From assembly GCA_963734845.1 (NCBI GenBank), contig CAVTIS010000008.1:124001-188000 (forward strand): 64,000 nt of DNA, in the 5' to 3' direction. The first letter of the stretch is position 1. Every line of letters starts with the position of its first letter. Under the pieces are notes generated by a model that was given only the letters and a program-made list of their open reading frames with translations, was not told where the DNA came from and searched no databases. The translations under genes were made by a program, and so were the position numbers. Source of the stretch: JAKAVN01 sp963734845. GTDB lineage: Bacteria > Desulfobacterota > Binatia > Binatales > Binataceae. Shown here in pieces: positions 29,456 through 38,405 of the stretch.

Positions 29456-29867
29456 CGCGACGCTCCGGTCCGGGCATGGGTACGGATTGGTTGAGCTTGC
29501 CACCGAGTTTGCGGCCAAGCTTGGCGATACCGCCGAGGAGTTCGGTGTCGATCGCCGTCCATTTGAGCTCGCCGGCGCCCTTGCGCGCGATCACCACCAT
29601 CGCCACTCCCGCCGGTAACATCGCGCGCAGTTTAAGCCGGTAGCACTCTCGCACGCGGCGCTTGAGCCGGTTACGCACCACGGCGTTGCCGATCCGGCGC
29701 GAAACCGTGATTCCCAGCCGGGAGCGCTCGCCGGCCGCGTCGCTAACATCTCCATAGAGCACGAAATGTCCGCTCTGGTGTCGCGCGCCGCGGCGCTGGA
29801 GCGCAAGGAATTCTCCGGACTTACGCAGCCGGTCGGCCGCGCCGAACCCCGCGGAGTTGGAGATCAA
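29448..29867 (-). CDS. rnpA: Ribonuclease P protein component
   Basis: 139 residues from a TTG at 29867, 19 bp after rpmH; no ATG fits better. Contains the RNase P protein motif RNRLKRRVRECYR, preceded by GITVSRRIGNAV, which binds the RNA subunit and pre-tRNA leader. The N-terminus (RLRKSGEFLALQRRGAR) is typical. A C-terminal extension of ~20 residues overlaps yidD. Confidence 0.95.
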   Translation of the reverse strand: MISNSAGFGAADRLRKSGEFLALQRRGARHQSGHFVLYGDVSDAAGERSRLGITVSRRIGNAVVRNRLKRRVRECYRLKLRAMLPAGVAMVVIARKGAGELKWTAIDTELLGGIAKLGRKLGGKLNQSVPMPGPERRGD

Positions 29868-29886
29868 GACGGCGACCGCCGCCGGT

Positions 29887-30045
29887 CTAGCCGGGCTGCT
29901 TGGGAGGAATGGTGATCGCCAGGCGCACGCGCCCCTTGGCGCGCCGGCGTCTCAGAATGTTTCTTCCGCCCGGCGTGGCCATACGCGCCATGAATCCGTG
30001 CGTTCGTAAACGGCGGCGGTTGTGCGGTTGATAAGTCCTTTTCAT
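29887..30045 (-). CDS. rpmH: 50S ribosomal protein L34
   Basis: A 52-residue gene. The product begins MKRTYQPHNRRRLRTHGF, continues ARMATPGGRNILRRRRAKGR, and ends in a Pro/Lys tail before TAG. This is the full L34 signature; the C-terminal tail (ITIPPKQPG) is a few residues longer than in E. coli. First gene of the leftward arm. Confidence 0.97.
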   Translation of the reverse strand: MKRTYQPHNRRRLRTHGFMARMATPGGRNILRRRRAKGRVRLAITIPPKQPG

Positions 30046-30253
30046 CGCCTGAGGCCAAAACGAGGCCGAATGCCGGCTCGTGTCGAGCCCACCATGTTTG
30101 ATTATTCAAGACGAGGCGCGAGCCTCACGCTGAACAAGCCATGGAACCATACGGACGCCGCGCGGGCAAGCCTATTGTGCTATCAAAAGGCAGGTTGGAT
30201 GCGCGGGAATTTTCCGTTGTGCGCGCCGCCGTACTAATGAAGTCGATCCGCTG

Positions 30254-31636
30254 ATGTACGCCGAGGATACTATCGTCGCGCCGGCCACGCCTGCGGGCAA
30301 AGGCGCCGTTGCGATCGTGCGACTTTCGGGCGGCCGTGCGACGCAGATCGCCTCGATGTTGTGGCGATCGCTCCGCTCGGCAGCTTTGCGGCCGCGTCGC
30401 CTCAGTATCGGCGAAATTCGCGACCCGCTAACCGGCGCCATCATCGACCGCGCGATGTGCGTCGTGATGCCCGGTCCCGCAAGCCTCACGGGCGAGGATG
30501 TCGTGGAATTCCACTGTCATGGCGGGCCATTTATCGTGCGCCGGGTGCTGGGACTGGCGATGTCCGCCGGGGCCAGGATGGCCGAACCGGGCGAGTTCAG
30601 CCGCCGCGCTTTCCTCAATGGGCGGATGGATTTGACCGAGGCCGAGGCGGTTGCGGACTTGATAGACGTGCGTAGCGAAAGCGCACTTAAGCAAGCGTTA
30701 GCGCAACTTAGCGGTGCGCTGACGCAACGAGTAAGGCAGTTGCGCAGCGGCGTAATTGCTATCCGAGCCCATCTGGAGGCTGAGATCGACTTCGCAGACG
30801 AGGGGCTTAACCTGCCAGGTCGCAAGGAAACCTCTGCGGAAATCGCGCGCCTTGCCGACGACGTTGCGTTGCTCCATGACAGCTTTCGGCGCGGGCGTCT
30901 CGCGCGCGACGGCGCGCGCGCGACCATTGTGGGAAAGCCCAACGCCGGCAAATCCAGCGTGCTCAACCTTCTGCTCGGCGCCGACCGCGCGATCGTGACC
31001 GCGACGCCAGGAACCACCCGCGACGTTATCGAGGAATCGGTTACGTTGGGCTCCTGGCCGCTCGTGCTTCAGGACACCGCCGGAGTCCGCGAGGCGGGCG
31101 ATGAGGTCGAGCGTATCGGAATCGGGCGCACGCTGAGCAGTGTCGCTGAGGCGGATCTCCTGATCGCGGTTTTTGACTCTTCGCGCCCTTTCGAGGACGA
31201 CGACGCGCAGGTGCTCGAGCTTTGCCGCGAGCGCGCCGGCGTCGCGCTACTCAATAAATCCGACCTGCGGCCGCCGGCGCTCTCGCCCGCCGACCTTTTG
31301 GAACGGGGCCTGGGGATGCCGATAATACGCTTCTCCGCGCTCAATGCCGAGGGCACGCCGGCGCTGCGCAACGAACTGGGACGCGCGGTCGAGGCGCTGG
31401 CCGCCGCGGGCCCGGGTGACGGTGTCGCGATCTCCCGCGAACGTCATCGTGAGGCGCTCGCGATGGTTCTGGAAGCGCTCAATCGCGCGCGCGCGAGCGC
31501 GCTCGCCGGCATGCCGCCCGAGATCGTCGCGGTCGACGCGACCGCCGCCGCCGAGGCCCTGGGCGCGATCACCGGCGAGATCGGCACCGAGGATGTGCTC
31601 GACGCGGTGTTCCGTGAGTTCTGTATCGGAAAGTAA
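30254..31636 (+). CDS. mnmE: tRNA modification GTPase MnmE
   Basis: 460 residues. N-terminal tetrahydrofolate-binding domain (DTIVAPATPAGKGAVAIVRLSG), helical domain, and inserted G domain with GKPNAGKSS (G1), TPGTTRD (G2/G3 region), DTAGVRE (G3) and NKSD (G4). The C-terminal CIGK carries the catalytic Cys. With MnmG it forms the cmnm5 modification at wobble U34 of tRNAs. Divergent from rpmH across a 208-bp gap in which I see no DnaA box. Confidence 0.97.
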   Translation: MYAEDTIVAPATPAGKGAVAIVRLSGGRATQIASMLWRSLRSAALRPRRLSIGEIRDPLTGAIIDRAMCVVMPGPASLTGEDVVEFHCHGGPFIVRRVLGLAMSAGARMAEPGEFSRRAFLNGRMDLTEAEAVADLIDVRSESALKQALAQLSGALTQRVRQLRSGVIAIRAHLEAEIDFADEGLNLPGRKETSAEIARLADDVALLHDSFRRGRLARDGARATIVGKPNAGKSSVLNLLLGADRAIVTATPGTTRDVIEESVTLGSWPLVLQDTAGVREAGDEVERIGIGRTLSSVAEADLLIAVFDSSRPFEDDDAQVLELCRERAGVALLNKSDLRPPALSPADLLERGLGMPIIRFSALNAEGTPALRNELGRAVEALAAAGPGDGVAISRERHREALAMVLEALNRARASALAGMPPEIVAVDATAAAEALGAITGEIGTEDVLDAVFREFCIGK

Positions 31637-31717
31637 TGTTTCTCTACTATTAGTATATAAAGGCTCGCCTCTCGGCGCTTGGCCTGACGCGTCATGCGCG
31701 CCATAATCCCCACCTCT

Positions 31718-33607
31718 ATGAATTTTCGCGTAATCGTTGTCGGTGCCGGTCACGCAGGTATCGAAGCCGCGCTGGCCGCGGCACGAATGGGCGTTCCCAC
31801 CCTGATGCTTACGCTCAATCTCGACCATATCGGCCAGATGTCATGCAATCCGGCGATCGGCGGGATCGGCAAAGGCCACCTGGTACGCGAGATCGACGCG
31901 CTCGGCGGCGAGATGGCGCTCGCCATCGATGAAACCGGAATCCAGTTCCGCTTCCTCAACACGCGCAAGGGACCGGCCGTGCGCGCGCGCCGCGCCCAGG
32001 CCGACAAGGTCGCCTACCGCGCGCGGATGAAGCGTGTGCTCGAGGTCACGCCCAACCTGACGATTCGCCAGGCGAGTGTAGAGCGCTTGCTGGTCGAGGA
32101 TGGACGCGTGCGTGGCGTGGAGTCGCAAATCGGCGAGGTTTTTGAAGCCGCATGCGTGATCCTGACTACGGGAACGTTTCTCAAAGGCCTGGTCCATATT
32201 GGGCTTCGCAATTACTCGGCAGGCCGCGCGGGCGATTTTGCCGCGATGGGCCTCAGCGAGCATCTCGCGCAACTCGGTTTCCGTATCGGGCGGCTTAAGA
32301 CCGGCACCTGCCCGCGCCTGGACAGCCGCAGTATCGACTACTCCGAACTCGAGATTCAGCCGGGGGACGATCCGCCGCCGCCGTTTTCGTTTCGCACCAA
32401 GCGGGTCGAACAGGACCAGGTCGCGTGCCATCTCACCTACACCAACGCGCGGACGCACGAGATCATTCGCGGCGGGATCGATCGTTCGCCCATGTACTCC
32501 GGAGCGATCCAGAGCCGCGGGCCGCGCTATTGCCCGTCGGTCGAGGACAAGGTGATGCGTTTTCGTGACAAAGAACGCCATCAGATTTTCCTTGAACCCG
32601 AGGGGCGCGACACGATGGAGGTATACCCCAACGGACTTTCGACCAGTCTGCCGCTCGACGTGCAGCTCGCGATGGTGCGGTCGATAAAAGGGCTGGAGCG
32701 CGCGGAAATCATGCGCCCCGGCTACGCTATCGAGTATGATTTTTCCGATCCCACGCAGTTGCAGCCCTCGCTCGAGACCAAACTGGTCGAGGGATTGTTC
32801 TTCGCCGGCCAAATCAACGGTACTACGGGCTACGAAGAAGCGGGGGCGCAGGGGCTGATGGCGGGAATCAATGCCGCGTTGCGAATTCGCGAGGAATCTC
32901 CGTTGATTTTGAGGCGCGACGAGGCTTATATCGGCGTCATGATCGATGACCTGGTGACGCGCGGCATCGGCGGCGAGCCCTATCGCATGTTCACGTCGCG
33001 CGCCGAATATCGCCTGCTGTTGCGCGAAGACAATGCGGACCGGCGGCTCACGCCAACCGGAGAGCGAATAGGCCTGCTCAATACGGCAGCCGGCGAGCGT
33101 TTGCGGAGCAAGAACGAACGCGTGAAGGACGAGGTCGCGCGGCTTTCCGGAGCGCTCGTTGCAGCGAGTGACGCGGTCAACGCGATGCTGCTCGATTGCG
33201 GCTCAACGCCGATAGCGCATCCCGCGCGCGCCTTTGAGCTGTTGAAACGCCCGGAGGTCTCGTACATCGCGGTGCTGGCGATGGCAGGTCTGACGCAAGG
33301 ACTCGACCTCGACGAGGCAGCGCAACTCGAGGTCGACATCAAATATGAAGGCTACGTCAGGCGGCAGGCTGAGATGGTCGACCGATTCAAACGGCTGGAG
33401 GACGCGGTCATCCCCGAATGGGTGGACTATTCGGCCGTGAGCGGACTTTCCACCGAGGTTCGCGAGCGATTGCTCAGCGTGCGGCCGCGGTCGCTCGGGC
33501 AGGCGGCGCGGATGCCCGGGATGACCCCGGCGGCGATTTCGCTCATCGCATTCCATCTGAAGAGCCGCCGCCACGGCCCCGCCTCGGGAGCGTCCAGCGG
33601 TTCCTGA
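31718..33607 (+). CDS. mnmG: tRNA uridine 5-carboxymethylaminomethyl modification enzyme MnmG
   Basis: 629 residues from ATG 31718 (VIVVGAGHAGIEAA directly follows, as in the family); an in-frame ATG at 31694 adds eight residues. Rossmann FAD site, CNPAIGGIGKGHLVREIDALGG, TGTFLKG, a GLFFAGQINGTTGYEEAGAQG motif, and the C-terminal helical domain that meets MnmE. Partner of MnmE in U34 modification. Neither start has a strong Shine-Dalgarno; the mnmE-mnmG gap is about 80 bp. Confidence 0.96.
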   Translation: MNFRVIVVGAGHAGIEAALAAARMGVPTLMLTLNLDHIGQMSCNPAIGGIGKGHLVREIDALGGEMALAIDETGIQFRFLNTRKGPAVRARRAQADKVAYRARMKRVLEVTPNLTIRQASVERLLVEDGRVRGVESQIGEVFEAACVILTTGTFLKGLVHIGLRNYSAGRAGDFAAMGLSEHLAQLGFRIGRLKTGTCPRLDSRSIDYSELEIQPGDDPPPPFSFRTKRVEQDQVACHLTYTNARTHEIIRGGIDRSPMYSGAIQSRGPRYCPSVEDKVMRFRDKERHQIFLEPEGRDTMEVYPNGLSTSLPLDVQLAMVRSIKGLERAEIMRPGYAIEYDFSDPTQLQPSLETKLVEGLFFAGQINGTTGYEEAGAQGLMAGINAALRIREESPLILRRDEAYIGVMIDDLVTRGIGGEPYRMFTSRAEYRLLLREDNADRRLTPTGERIGLLNTAAGERLRSKNERVKDEVARLSGALVAASDAVNAMLLDCGSTPIAHPARAFELLKRPEVSYIAVLAMAGLTQGLDLDEAAQLEVDIKYEGYVRRQAEMVDRFKRLEDAVIPEWVDYSAVSGLSTEVRERLLSVRPRSLGQAARMPGMTPAAISLIAFHLKSRRHGPASGASSGS

Positions 33608-33608
33608 C

Positions 33609-33624
33609 CGTTTCACGTGAAACG
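33609..33624. promoter_or_regulatory. parS centromere site 1
   Basis: CGTTTCACGTGAAACG keeps the 14-bp core of the ParB-binding consensus TGTTTCACGTGAAACA and differs only in the outermost pair, which stays palindromic. It lies immediately after the mnmG stop and includes the GTG start assigned to rsmG. Confidence 0.9.
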
Positions 33625-34414
33625 ATCGCAGATCGGCGGAGCGTCACGTGTTTCACGTGAAACCAATATCGAGAAGCTCCCGAACGAGGTGCGCGAGCGG
33701 GTAGCGCGATGGTTGAGCGGGACAACACTGCGCCCGAGCGACGGCTTTCTCGAACGGATCCAAAAGATGGCTGCCGCTCTGGCCCTGTGGGGTGCGCATA
33801 CCAACTTGACCGCGGCCGCGTCCGACCCGTCTGAAATTGCCTTCCATGTAATAGATAGCATCGCGCCCATAGCGTTCGCTGCTGCAGCCGCTCGCGAAGC
33901 GCTCGATCTGGCGCTGGCCAAGGACGCGACAGTTCTCGATCTCGGTTCTGGCGGCGGCTTTCCCGGGCTGGTGCTCGCCGCCGCCTTTGCGGCGCGATTC
34001 ACGCTCGCCGAGGCCAGGCGCAAGCGGGCAAGCTACCTGCAAGTCGCGGCGCATGAGATGAATCTCGCTAATGTCGAAGTCGAACGGCGCCGCGCCAGCG
34101 CGGAAAGTATCGCAAGCGGCTTCGACCTCGTGACGGCGCGCGCTTTCGGCACTTCGGTCGAGCTCTACGAAATCGCCGCCGCCGCGCTGCGTCCCGCAGG
34201 TATCCTTCTTTTGTACGCGAGCGCTGACCAAGTGCTGGACGGTGGTCCTGCTGATGCACTTGCCGAGGGCTCCGAAGCAGCGGCGAAGCAGCACTTTGCC
34301 GATCGGATAACATGGACTTATCGTTTGCCGCATGGCGAGCTTGTCACGGCGCGCACCGCGGTGCTCTGGCGCAAATCTTCGACCAGCCCCTACCGATCTC
34401 TGAAACGCCGCTAA
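33617..34414 (+). CDS. rsmG: 16S rRNA (guanine-N7) methyltransferase RsmG
   Basis: 265 residues from GTG 33617. The class I methyltransferase core has VLDLGSGGGFPGLVLAA (SAM motif I), then LAEARRKRASYLQ and VTARAFG. Methylates G527 of 16S rRNA. The start is uncertain: the first ~20 codons run through two parS sites (one is read as VSRET), no in-frame ATG precedes the conserved region, and no clear Shine-Dalgarno is visible. Translation may start further in, for example at the GTG within NEVRER. Confidence 0.92.
   Translation: MKRSQIGGASRVSRETNIEKLPNEVRERVARWLSGTTLRPSDGFLERIQKMAAALALWGAHTNLTAAASDPSEIAFHVIDSIAPIAFAAAAAREALDLALAKDATVLDLGSGGGFPGLVLAAAFAARFTLAEARRKRASYLQVAAHEMNLANVEVERRRASAESIASGFDLVTARAFGTSVELYEIAAAALRPAGILLLYASADQVLDGGPADALAEGSEAAAKQHFADRITWTYRLPHGELVTARTAVLWRKSSTSPYRSLKRR
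33649..33664. promoter_or_regulatory. parS centromere site 2
   Basis: TGTTTCACGTGAAACC matches the 16-bp parS consensus at 15 positions (final A is C). Centre-to-centre distance from site 1 is 40 bp. Both sites are about 0.9 kb upstream of parA, so ParB loading near its own genes is expected. Confidence 0.93.
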
Positions 34415-34541
34415 ATCAGCGATTTAACCGACCGCTGCGATCTGCTTTTGCATTATGATCCTCGCGGTGCAATTATCGAGTTGAGAACGGCGCAACGACT
34501 GTAACCCGGCGCCGACGTCTCAAGGTGGTTGGGGGCCGGCT

Positions 34542-35447
34542 GTGGGGCGCGTCGTAGCGATCGCCAATCAGAAAGGTGGTGTCGGCAAGACGACCACCGC
34601 CGTCAATCTGGCCGTCGCGCTGGCGCAATCGGGGCAGGACGTCCTCCTGATTGACCTCGACCCGCAGGGAAACGCAACCTCCGGACTCACAGCCGAGCCG
34701 ATCAAATCAGGCACAATCTACGACTCTCTCGTTAACCGCATTCCGCTGGCGCAAATAATCCGCGAGTCGCGCCCGTCGCTCCATCTCGCCCCTGCGAACA
34801 CCGACTTGGTCGGTGCTGAAATCGAACTCGCAACGATGGAAGGGCGGGAGCGCCGATTAAAGTCCGAATTATCAGAGGAAGCTCACAAATATAACCTTGT
34901 TCTAATTGATACACCACCGTCGCTTGGCCTGTTAACGCTCAACGCCCTGGTCGCCGCGGACTCCGTGCTAGTGCCGATGCAGTGCGAGTACTATGCCCTG
35001 GAAGGCTTGAGTTCGCTCCTCGCCACAATTCGCCGGGTCAACACCGTGCTGAATCCGCAACTCGAATTGATGGGCGTGGTGCTGACGATGTTCGACTCAC
35101 GCAATCGGCTGAGCCACGAGATCTCGCTCGAGGTCAACAAGCATTTTCCCGAGCGCGTCTTCCAAAGCGTGATCCCGCGCAACGTGCGGATTTCCGAGAG
35201 CCCCAGCCATGGCCTCGCCGTAACCGAGTACGATCCGAAATCGGTCGGCGCAGAGGCCTACCGCCTGCTCGCACTCGAATTGCTGGAGCGCGTCGGCGTG
35301 CCGCAGCCGACTGCGCGGCCCGAGAGTGAAATCGCAAACGACAGCAAGCCGGAAGAAGTTGCGAACACGGGAGCGCCACGGCGCACTATTTGGAATTTGC
35401 GAAGCATTTTTGCGCGTTCCGCGGAGCGGGAGAGGAGGAACGGATGA
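34542..35447 (+). CDS. parA: Chromosome partitioning ATPase ParA (Soj)
   Basis: 301 residues from GTG 34542. Deviant Walker A KGGVGKTTT near the N-terminus, IDLDPQGNATSGL (A'), LIDTPPSLGLLTLNAL (Walker B), and the typical SPSHGLAVTEYDPKSVGAEAY tail. A ~40-residue polar extension follows. No N-terminal DNA-binding extension, so it is the chromosomal Soj type. ATP-driven movement of ParB-parS complexes. Stop overlaps the parB start (ATGA). Confidence 0.96.
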   Translation: MGRVVAIANQKGGVGKTTTAVNLAVALAQSGQDVLLIDLDPQGNATSGLTAEPIKSGTIYDSLVNRIPLAQIIRESRPSLHLAPANTDLVGAEIELATMEGRERRLKSELSEEAHKYNLVLIDTPPSLGLLTLNALVAADSVLVPMQCEYYALEGLSSLLATIRRVNTVLNPQLELMGVVLTMFDSRNRLSHEISLEVNKHFPERVFQSVIPRNVRISESPSHGLAVTEYDPKSVGAEAYRLLALELLERVGVPQPTARPESEIANDSKPEEVANTGAPRRTIWNLRSIFARSAERERRNG

Positions 35448-36394
35448 TACGGAGAGGGTTGGGACGCGGTCTCGACGCACTTATCGAAAGCACCGACGGC
35501 GCGCTGGCGGGCGACGCCGCGCCGGCTCGAACCGGAGTCGAGGGAAGCGGCGCCGCGAGCGTCGAGCTTGACCAGATCATGCCGAGCCCGCTGCAGCCGC
35601 GCCGCCATTTCGATTCCGCGCGGCTCCAGGAGCTGGCGCAAGCGATCCGCAGCCAGGGAATTATCGAACCGCTGGTGGTTCGGCCGACGCCGGTGGCCGA
35701 CGGCGGGGCCCCCCCGGCCGCGCCATACGAGCTGGTGGCCGGCGAGCGGCGATGGCGCGCGGCGCGTATCGCGGGCCTCAGCGTGGTGCCGGTGGTGGTG
35801 CGCGAACTCGACGACCATGCGGCGCTCGAGATGTCGCTGGTCGAAAACCTGATGCGCGAAGATTTGAATCCAATCGACGAGGCGCGCGGCTTCGAGCGTC
35901 TGGCCCGCAGCTTTGCGATGAGTCACGACCAGGTTGCCGCGCGTATCGGCAAGAGCCGCCCCTACGTGAGCAACGCGATCCGGCTGCTCGACTTTCCGCC
36001 GGCAGTGCTCGAAATGCTGGAGCGTGGCGAGTTGAGCGCCGGGCAAGCACGTCCACTGCTCGCGATGACCTCCGCCGAGGCGCAGACGGTGGCCGCGCGG
36101 CGAATCGTCGAGGGCCGGATTTCAGCGCGTGGCGCGGAGGAACTGGCCGGAGCGGCGCGGCGGGCGCGTGGCGGAGCGGCGCACGGCGGAGCCGCGGGCG
36201 GACCTGGGACGGATCCCAACCTGGCGGCGCTCGCCGACGGGATCCAGCGCGGGCTCAAGCGCAAAGTCCGGATCGTGCGTGCGCGGGGGCGCAAGCCCGG
36301 CCGGATCGAAATCGAATTCTACGGGATGGACGACTTGAACGCGCTGGCGGTGACGCTCGGCGCCGCCACGCGCGCCCACTCCGCGCTCGCTTAA
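35444..36394 (+). CDS. parB: Chromosome partitioning protein ParB (Spo0J)
   Basis: 316 residues from ATG 35444, preceded by GAGGAGGAA inside the end of parA. RRGLGRGLDALI start (ParA-interacting), ParB/Srx CTPase domain (IIEPLVVRP, YELVAGERRWRAA, LVENLMREDLNPIDEA), HTH (QVAARIGKSRPYVSNAIRLL), and a C-terminal dimerisation region after an Ala/Arg/Gly-rich linker. Binds the two parS sites upstream and slides as a CTP clamp. Confidence 0.96.
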   Translation: MIRRGLGRGLDALIESTDGALAGDAAPARTGVEGSGAASVELDQIMPSPLQPRRHFDSARLQELAQAIRSQGIIEPLVVRPTPVADGGAPPAAPYELVAGERRWRAARIAGLSVVPVVVRELDDHAALEMSLVENLMREDLNPIDEARGFERLARSFAMSHDQVAARIGKSRPYVSNAIRLLDFPPAVLEMLERGELSAGQARPLLAMTSAEAQTVAARRIVEGRISARGAEELAGAARRARGGAAHGGAAGGPGTDPNLAALADGIQRGLKRKVRIVRARGRKPGRIEIEFYGMDDLNALAVTLGAATRAHSALA

Positions 36395-36442
36395 GCCTGG
36401 CGTTCTCTGCCGCCCCGGCGATGCTGACGCGATGACAACTCT

Positions 36443-37129
36443 ATGAAGCGGCCGGCGCGACCCTCTTCAGGATCGAAGCCGGCCGGTCCCCATCGATCGC
36501 CGCCCCGCGGCGCCCGGAAAATCGGCCGCCCCTCGAAAAGCCATCGCGCGCCCTACGATATCGAAACCGTCACCAACGCCGCCGTGCGCGTCTTCAACCG
36601 CCACGGCTACGAAGCGGCGTCAATGGAAGACGTCGCGCGCGAAACTGGGATAACCAAGTCGAGCCTCTACCATCACGTCTCGGGCAAGGAGGAATTGCTC
36701 GCGCGCGCGCTGGAGCGTGCGTTCAAATGGCTGCTCGGCGTGCTCGAGGAGCCGGGCGCGAGAAGCGGCACGCCGCTGGAGCGCCTGCGCCATATCGTGT
36801 ACCGCAGCGTGATTATCACCCTCGAATTCGTGCATGAGGTCGAGCTGTTGCAGCGGGTCAAGGGCAATACGCCGACCGAGCGGCAGGCGATGGCGCGGCG
36901 GCGGCGTTTCGATCGCGAGGTCGCGGCCTTGGTCAGGGAGGCTACCGCGACCGGTCAGATTCACCGAAACGCCGACGCCGCCCTGCTCACGCGGCTAATC
37001 TTCGGGATGGGTAATTCGATCACGCAATGGTACCGGCGCGAGGGGCCCCTTAAGCCCGAGCAGATCGCCGAAGCGATGTCGCGGCTGATCTTCGAGGGTA
37101 TCGTTGAGGAAACCGTGCGCGACGGATAG
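36443..37129 (+). CDS. TetR-family transcriptional regulator
   Basis: 228 residues. A basic Pro/Arg tail (1-35) precedes a TetR HTH: VTNAAVRVFNRHGYEAASMEDVARETGITKSSLYHH read as helix-turn-helix around residues 38-75. The ligand domain (~80-215) contains a YRSVIITLEFVHEVEL helix as in regulators of fatty-acid or acyl-CoA genes (assignment weak). The gene is followed by a palindromic operator and a ferritin-like gene, its probable target. Confidence 0.88.
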   Translation: MKRPARPSSGSKPAGPHRSPPRGARKIGRPSKSHRAPYDIETVTNAAVRVFNRHGYEAASMEDVARETGITKSSLYHHVSGKEELLARALERAFKWLLGVLEEPGARSGTPLERLRHIVYRSVIITLEFVHEVELLQRVKGNTPTERQAMARRRRFDREVAALVREATATGQIHRNADAALLTRLIFGMGNSITQWYRREGPLKPEQIAEAMSRLIFEGIVEETVRDG

Positions 37130-37222
37130 GGGTAGGCTGGCTCGCTCGGAATTCCGGATTTCGCCGCAGCCGAATCTTGGGAACTTGACACTTGCGCGGC
37201 GGTGCGCGATCTTTAATTAAAT

Positions 37223-37236
37223 CGACCGTGCGGTCG
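37223..37236. promoter_or_regulatory. Palindromic operator upstream of the ferritin-like gene
   Basis: CGACCGTGCGGTCG has perfect 6-bp arms separated by TG, in a local AT-rich stretch (TTTAATTAAAT just before, TTTACTC just after) 40 bp upstream of the start codon. ACCG...CGGT half-sites are common for TetR repressors, and a TetR gene is next door. Binding is inferred. Confidence 0.6.
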
Positions 37237-37275
37237 GTTTACTCTTTCACAGCTCTTTCCTGGAGGACCGCGAGC

Positions 37276-38355
37276 ATGGCCAAAACAGCGGCGGCACGGT
37301 CGGGCAACGGCTCGAGCAAATCGAATCTGGTCATTCCACCCTTAATGATTCCCAAGGGTGGCCTTCTGCCGGCACCCGAGATCGAGCGGAACAATATTTT
37401 CCCCCTGGAATGGCCGGTCAAGACCGAGTCGCTGGCGGCGCTGTACGAGAAGGCCAAACGCTCGGCGTGGAACCCCTCGGACCTGCCATGGGACGATCTC
37501 GATCCGGCGCAATTCACGCCCGAAGAGCGCATGGGCATCATGTACTGGTACGCGGTGCTGTCGGTCTTTGACGGCTCGGGTCCGGCGGTCTTCGCCAAGG
37601 CGATGATCCATTCCTACGAGCTCCACACCGAAGATCCGATTCGCAAATGCTTCTTCAGTGTCACGCACGACGAGATGAATCATGAGGAGTGCTGCCAGCG
37701 TGCGATTCAGCGGCTGGTGCCGGGCGGCCCGCTGCGCTTCGAGGCGCGCACCGAGGTCGAGCGCGCGGCGCTCAACAATATCCAGTGGCTGTCGTTCAAC
37801 GGCTCGCGCTACTGGCGCGGCTACTCGAACTCGATCGACAAGTATCCGCTGTCGGTGCTGTTCACTTCGTTCCTGCTGGGCGAGGTCGCGGCTTCGACGC
37901 TGTTCTACGGGATGTCGCGGCGCACCACGCTGCCAGTCTTCAAGGGCGTGTTCACCCGGGTCGGCCAGGACGAGAGCCGCCACCTGGCGATTTGCCTCAA
38001 GATGCTCGAGGACGATTGGCCGGGACTGACCGAAGATTACAAGAATCTCATTACCAAGCAGTTGCGCGCGGGCTTCGTGTTCCTCTCGATGATCCTGTGG
38101 GAGCCGCCCAACATGTTCTGGGAACTGCCGCCGTACTTCCTGCCTAATCATCGCGCGCTGATGCAATATGCGCGGCAGGCCGGGCTCGGCGTGCTGAGCT
38201 ATGACGACCAGGCAGAGAACTGGCGAATGGCGATCGCCAAGGTGCGCAAGGTGGTGGGCGATTGGGGGATTAAATTCCCCGCGATACCGGAACTCGATAT
38301 CGAAGGCGTCGACGTCGGCAACATCACGGCCGCCGACATCATTCCGGTATTTTAG
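37276..38355 (+). CDS. Ferritin-like di-metal carboxylate protein (RNR R2/oxygenase-like)
   Basis: 359 residues from ATG 37276 (TGGAGGA upstream). Two metal-binding helix pairs are visible: Asp99 ... Glu133-x2-His136 (HDEMNH) and Glu203 ... Glu233-x2-His236 (QDESRH). The second pair has the E-x(29)-E-x2-H spacing typical of diiron and Mn/Fe oxygenases and R2 proteins; Asp as first ligand is R2-like. No obvious radical Tyr assignment was made. The protein is soluble. It may be an oxygenase or N-oxygenase acting on lipids or aromatics, or an R2-like ligand-binding oxidase; the sequence does not decide. Controlled, by context, by the TetR upstream. Confidence 0.75.
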   Translation: MAKTAAARSGNGSSKSNLVIPPLMIPKGGLLPAPEIERNNIFPLEWPVKTESLAALYEKAKRSAWNPSDLPWDDLDPAQFTPEERMGIMYWYAVLSVFDGSGPAVFAKAMIHSYELHTEDPIRKCFFSVTHDEMNHEECCQRAIQRLVPGGPLRFEARTEVERAALNNIQWLSFNGSRYWRGYSNSIDKYPLSVLFTSFLLGEVAASTLFYGMSRRTTLPVFKGVFTRVGQDESRHLAICLKMLEDDWPGLTEDYKNLITKQLRAGFVFLSMILWEPPNMFWELPPYFLPNHRALMQYARQAGLGVLSYDDQAENWRMAIAKVRKVVGDWGIKFPAIPELDIEGVDVGNITAADIIPVF

Positions 38356-38405
38356 CCAGTACGCTAGATCGATATCTTAGCCGGGCGTATTGCGGTATGC
38401 GGGCT

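Noticed and set aside
30046..30253. Replication origin between rpmH and mnmE
   Set aside because: No DnaA-box-like TTATCCACA motifs, no AT-rich unwinding region and no dnaA or dnaN gene.
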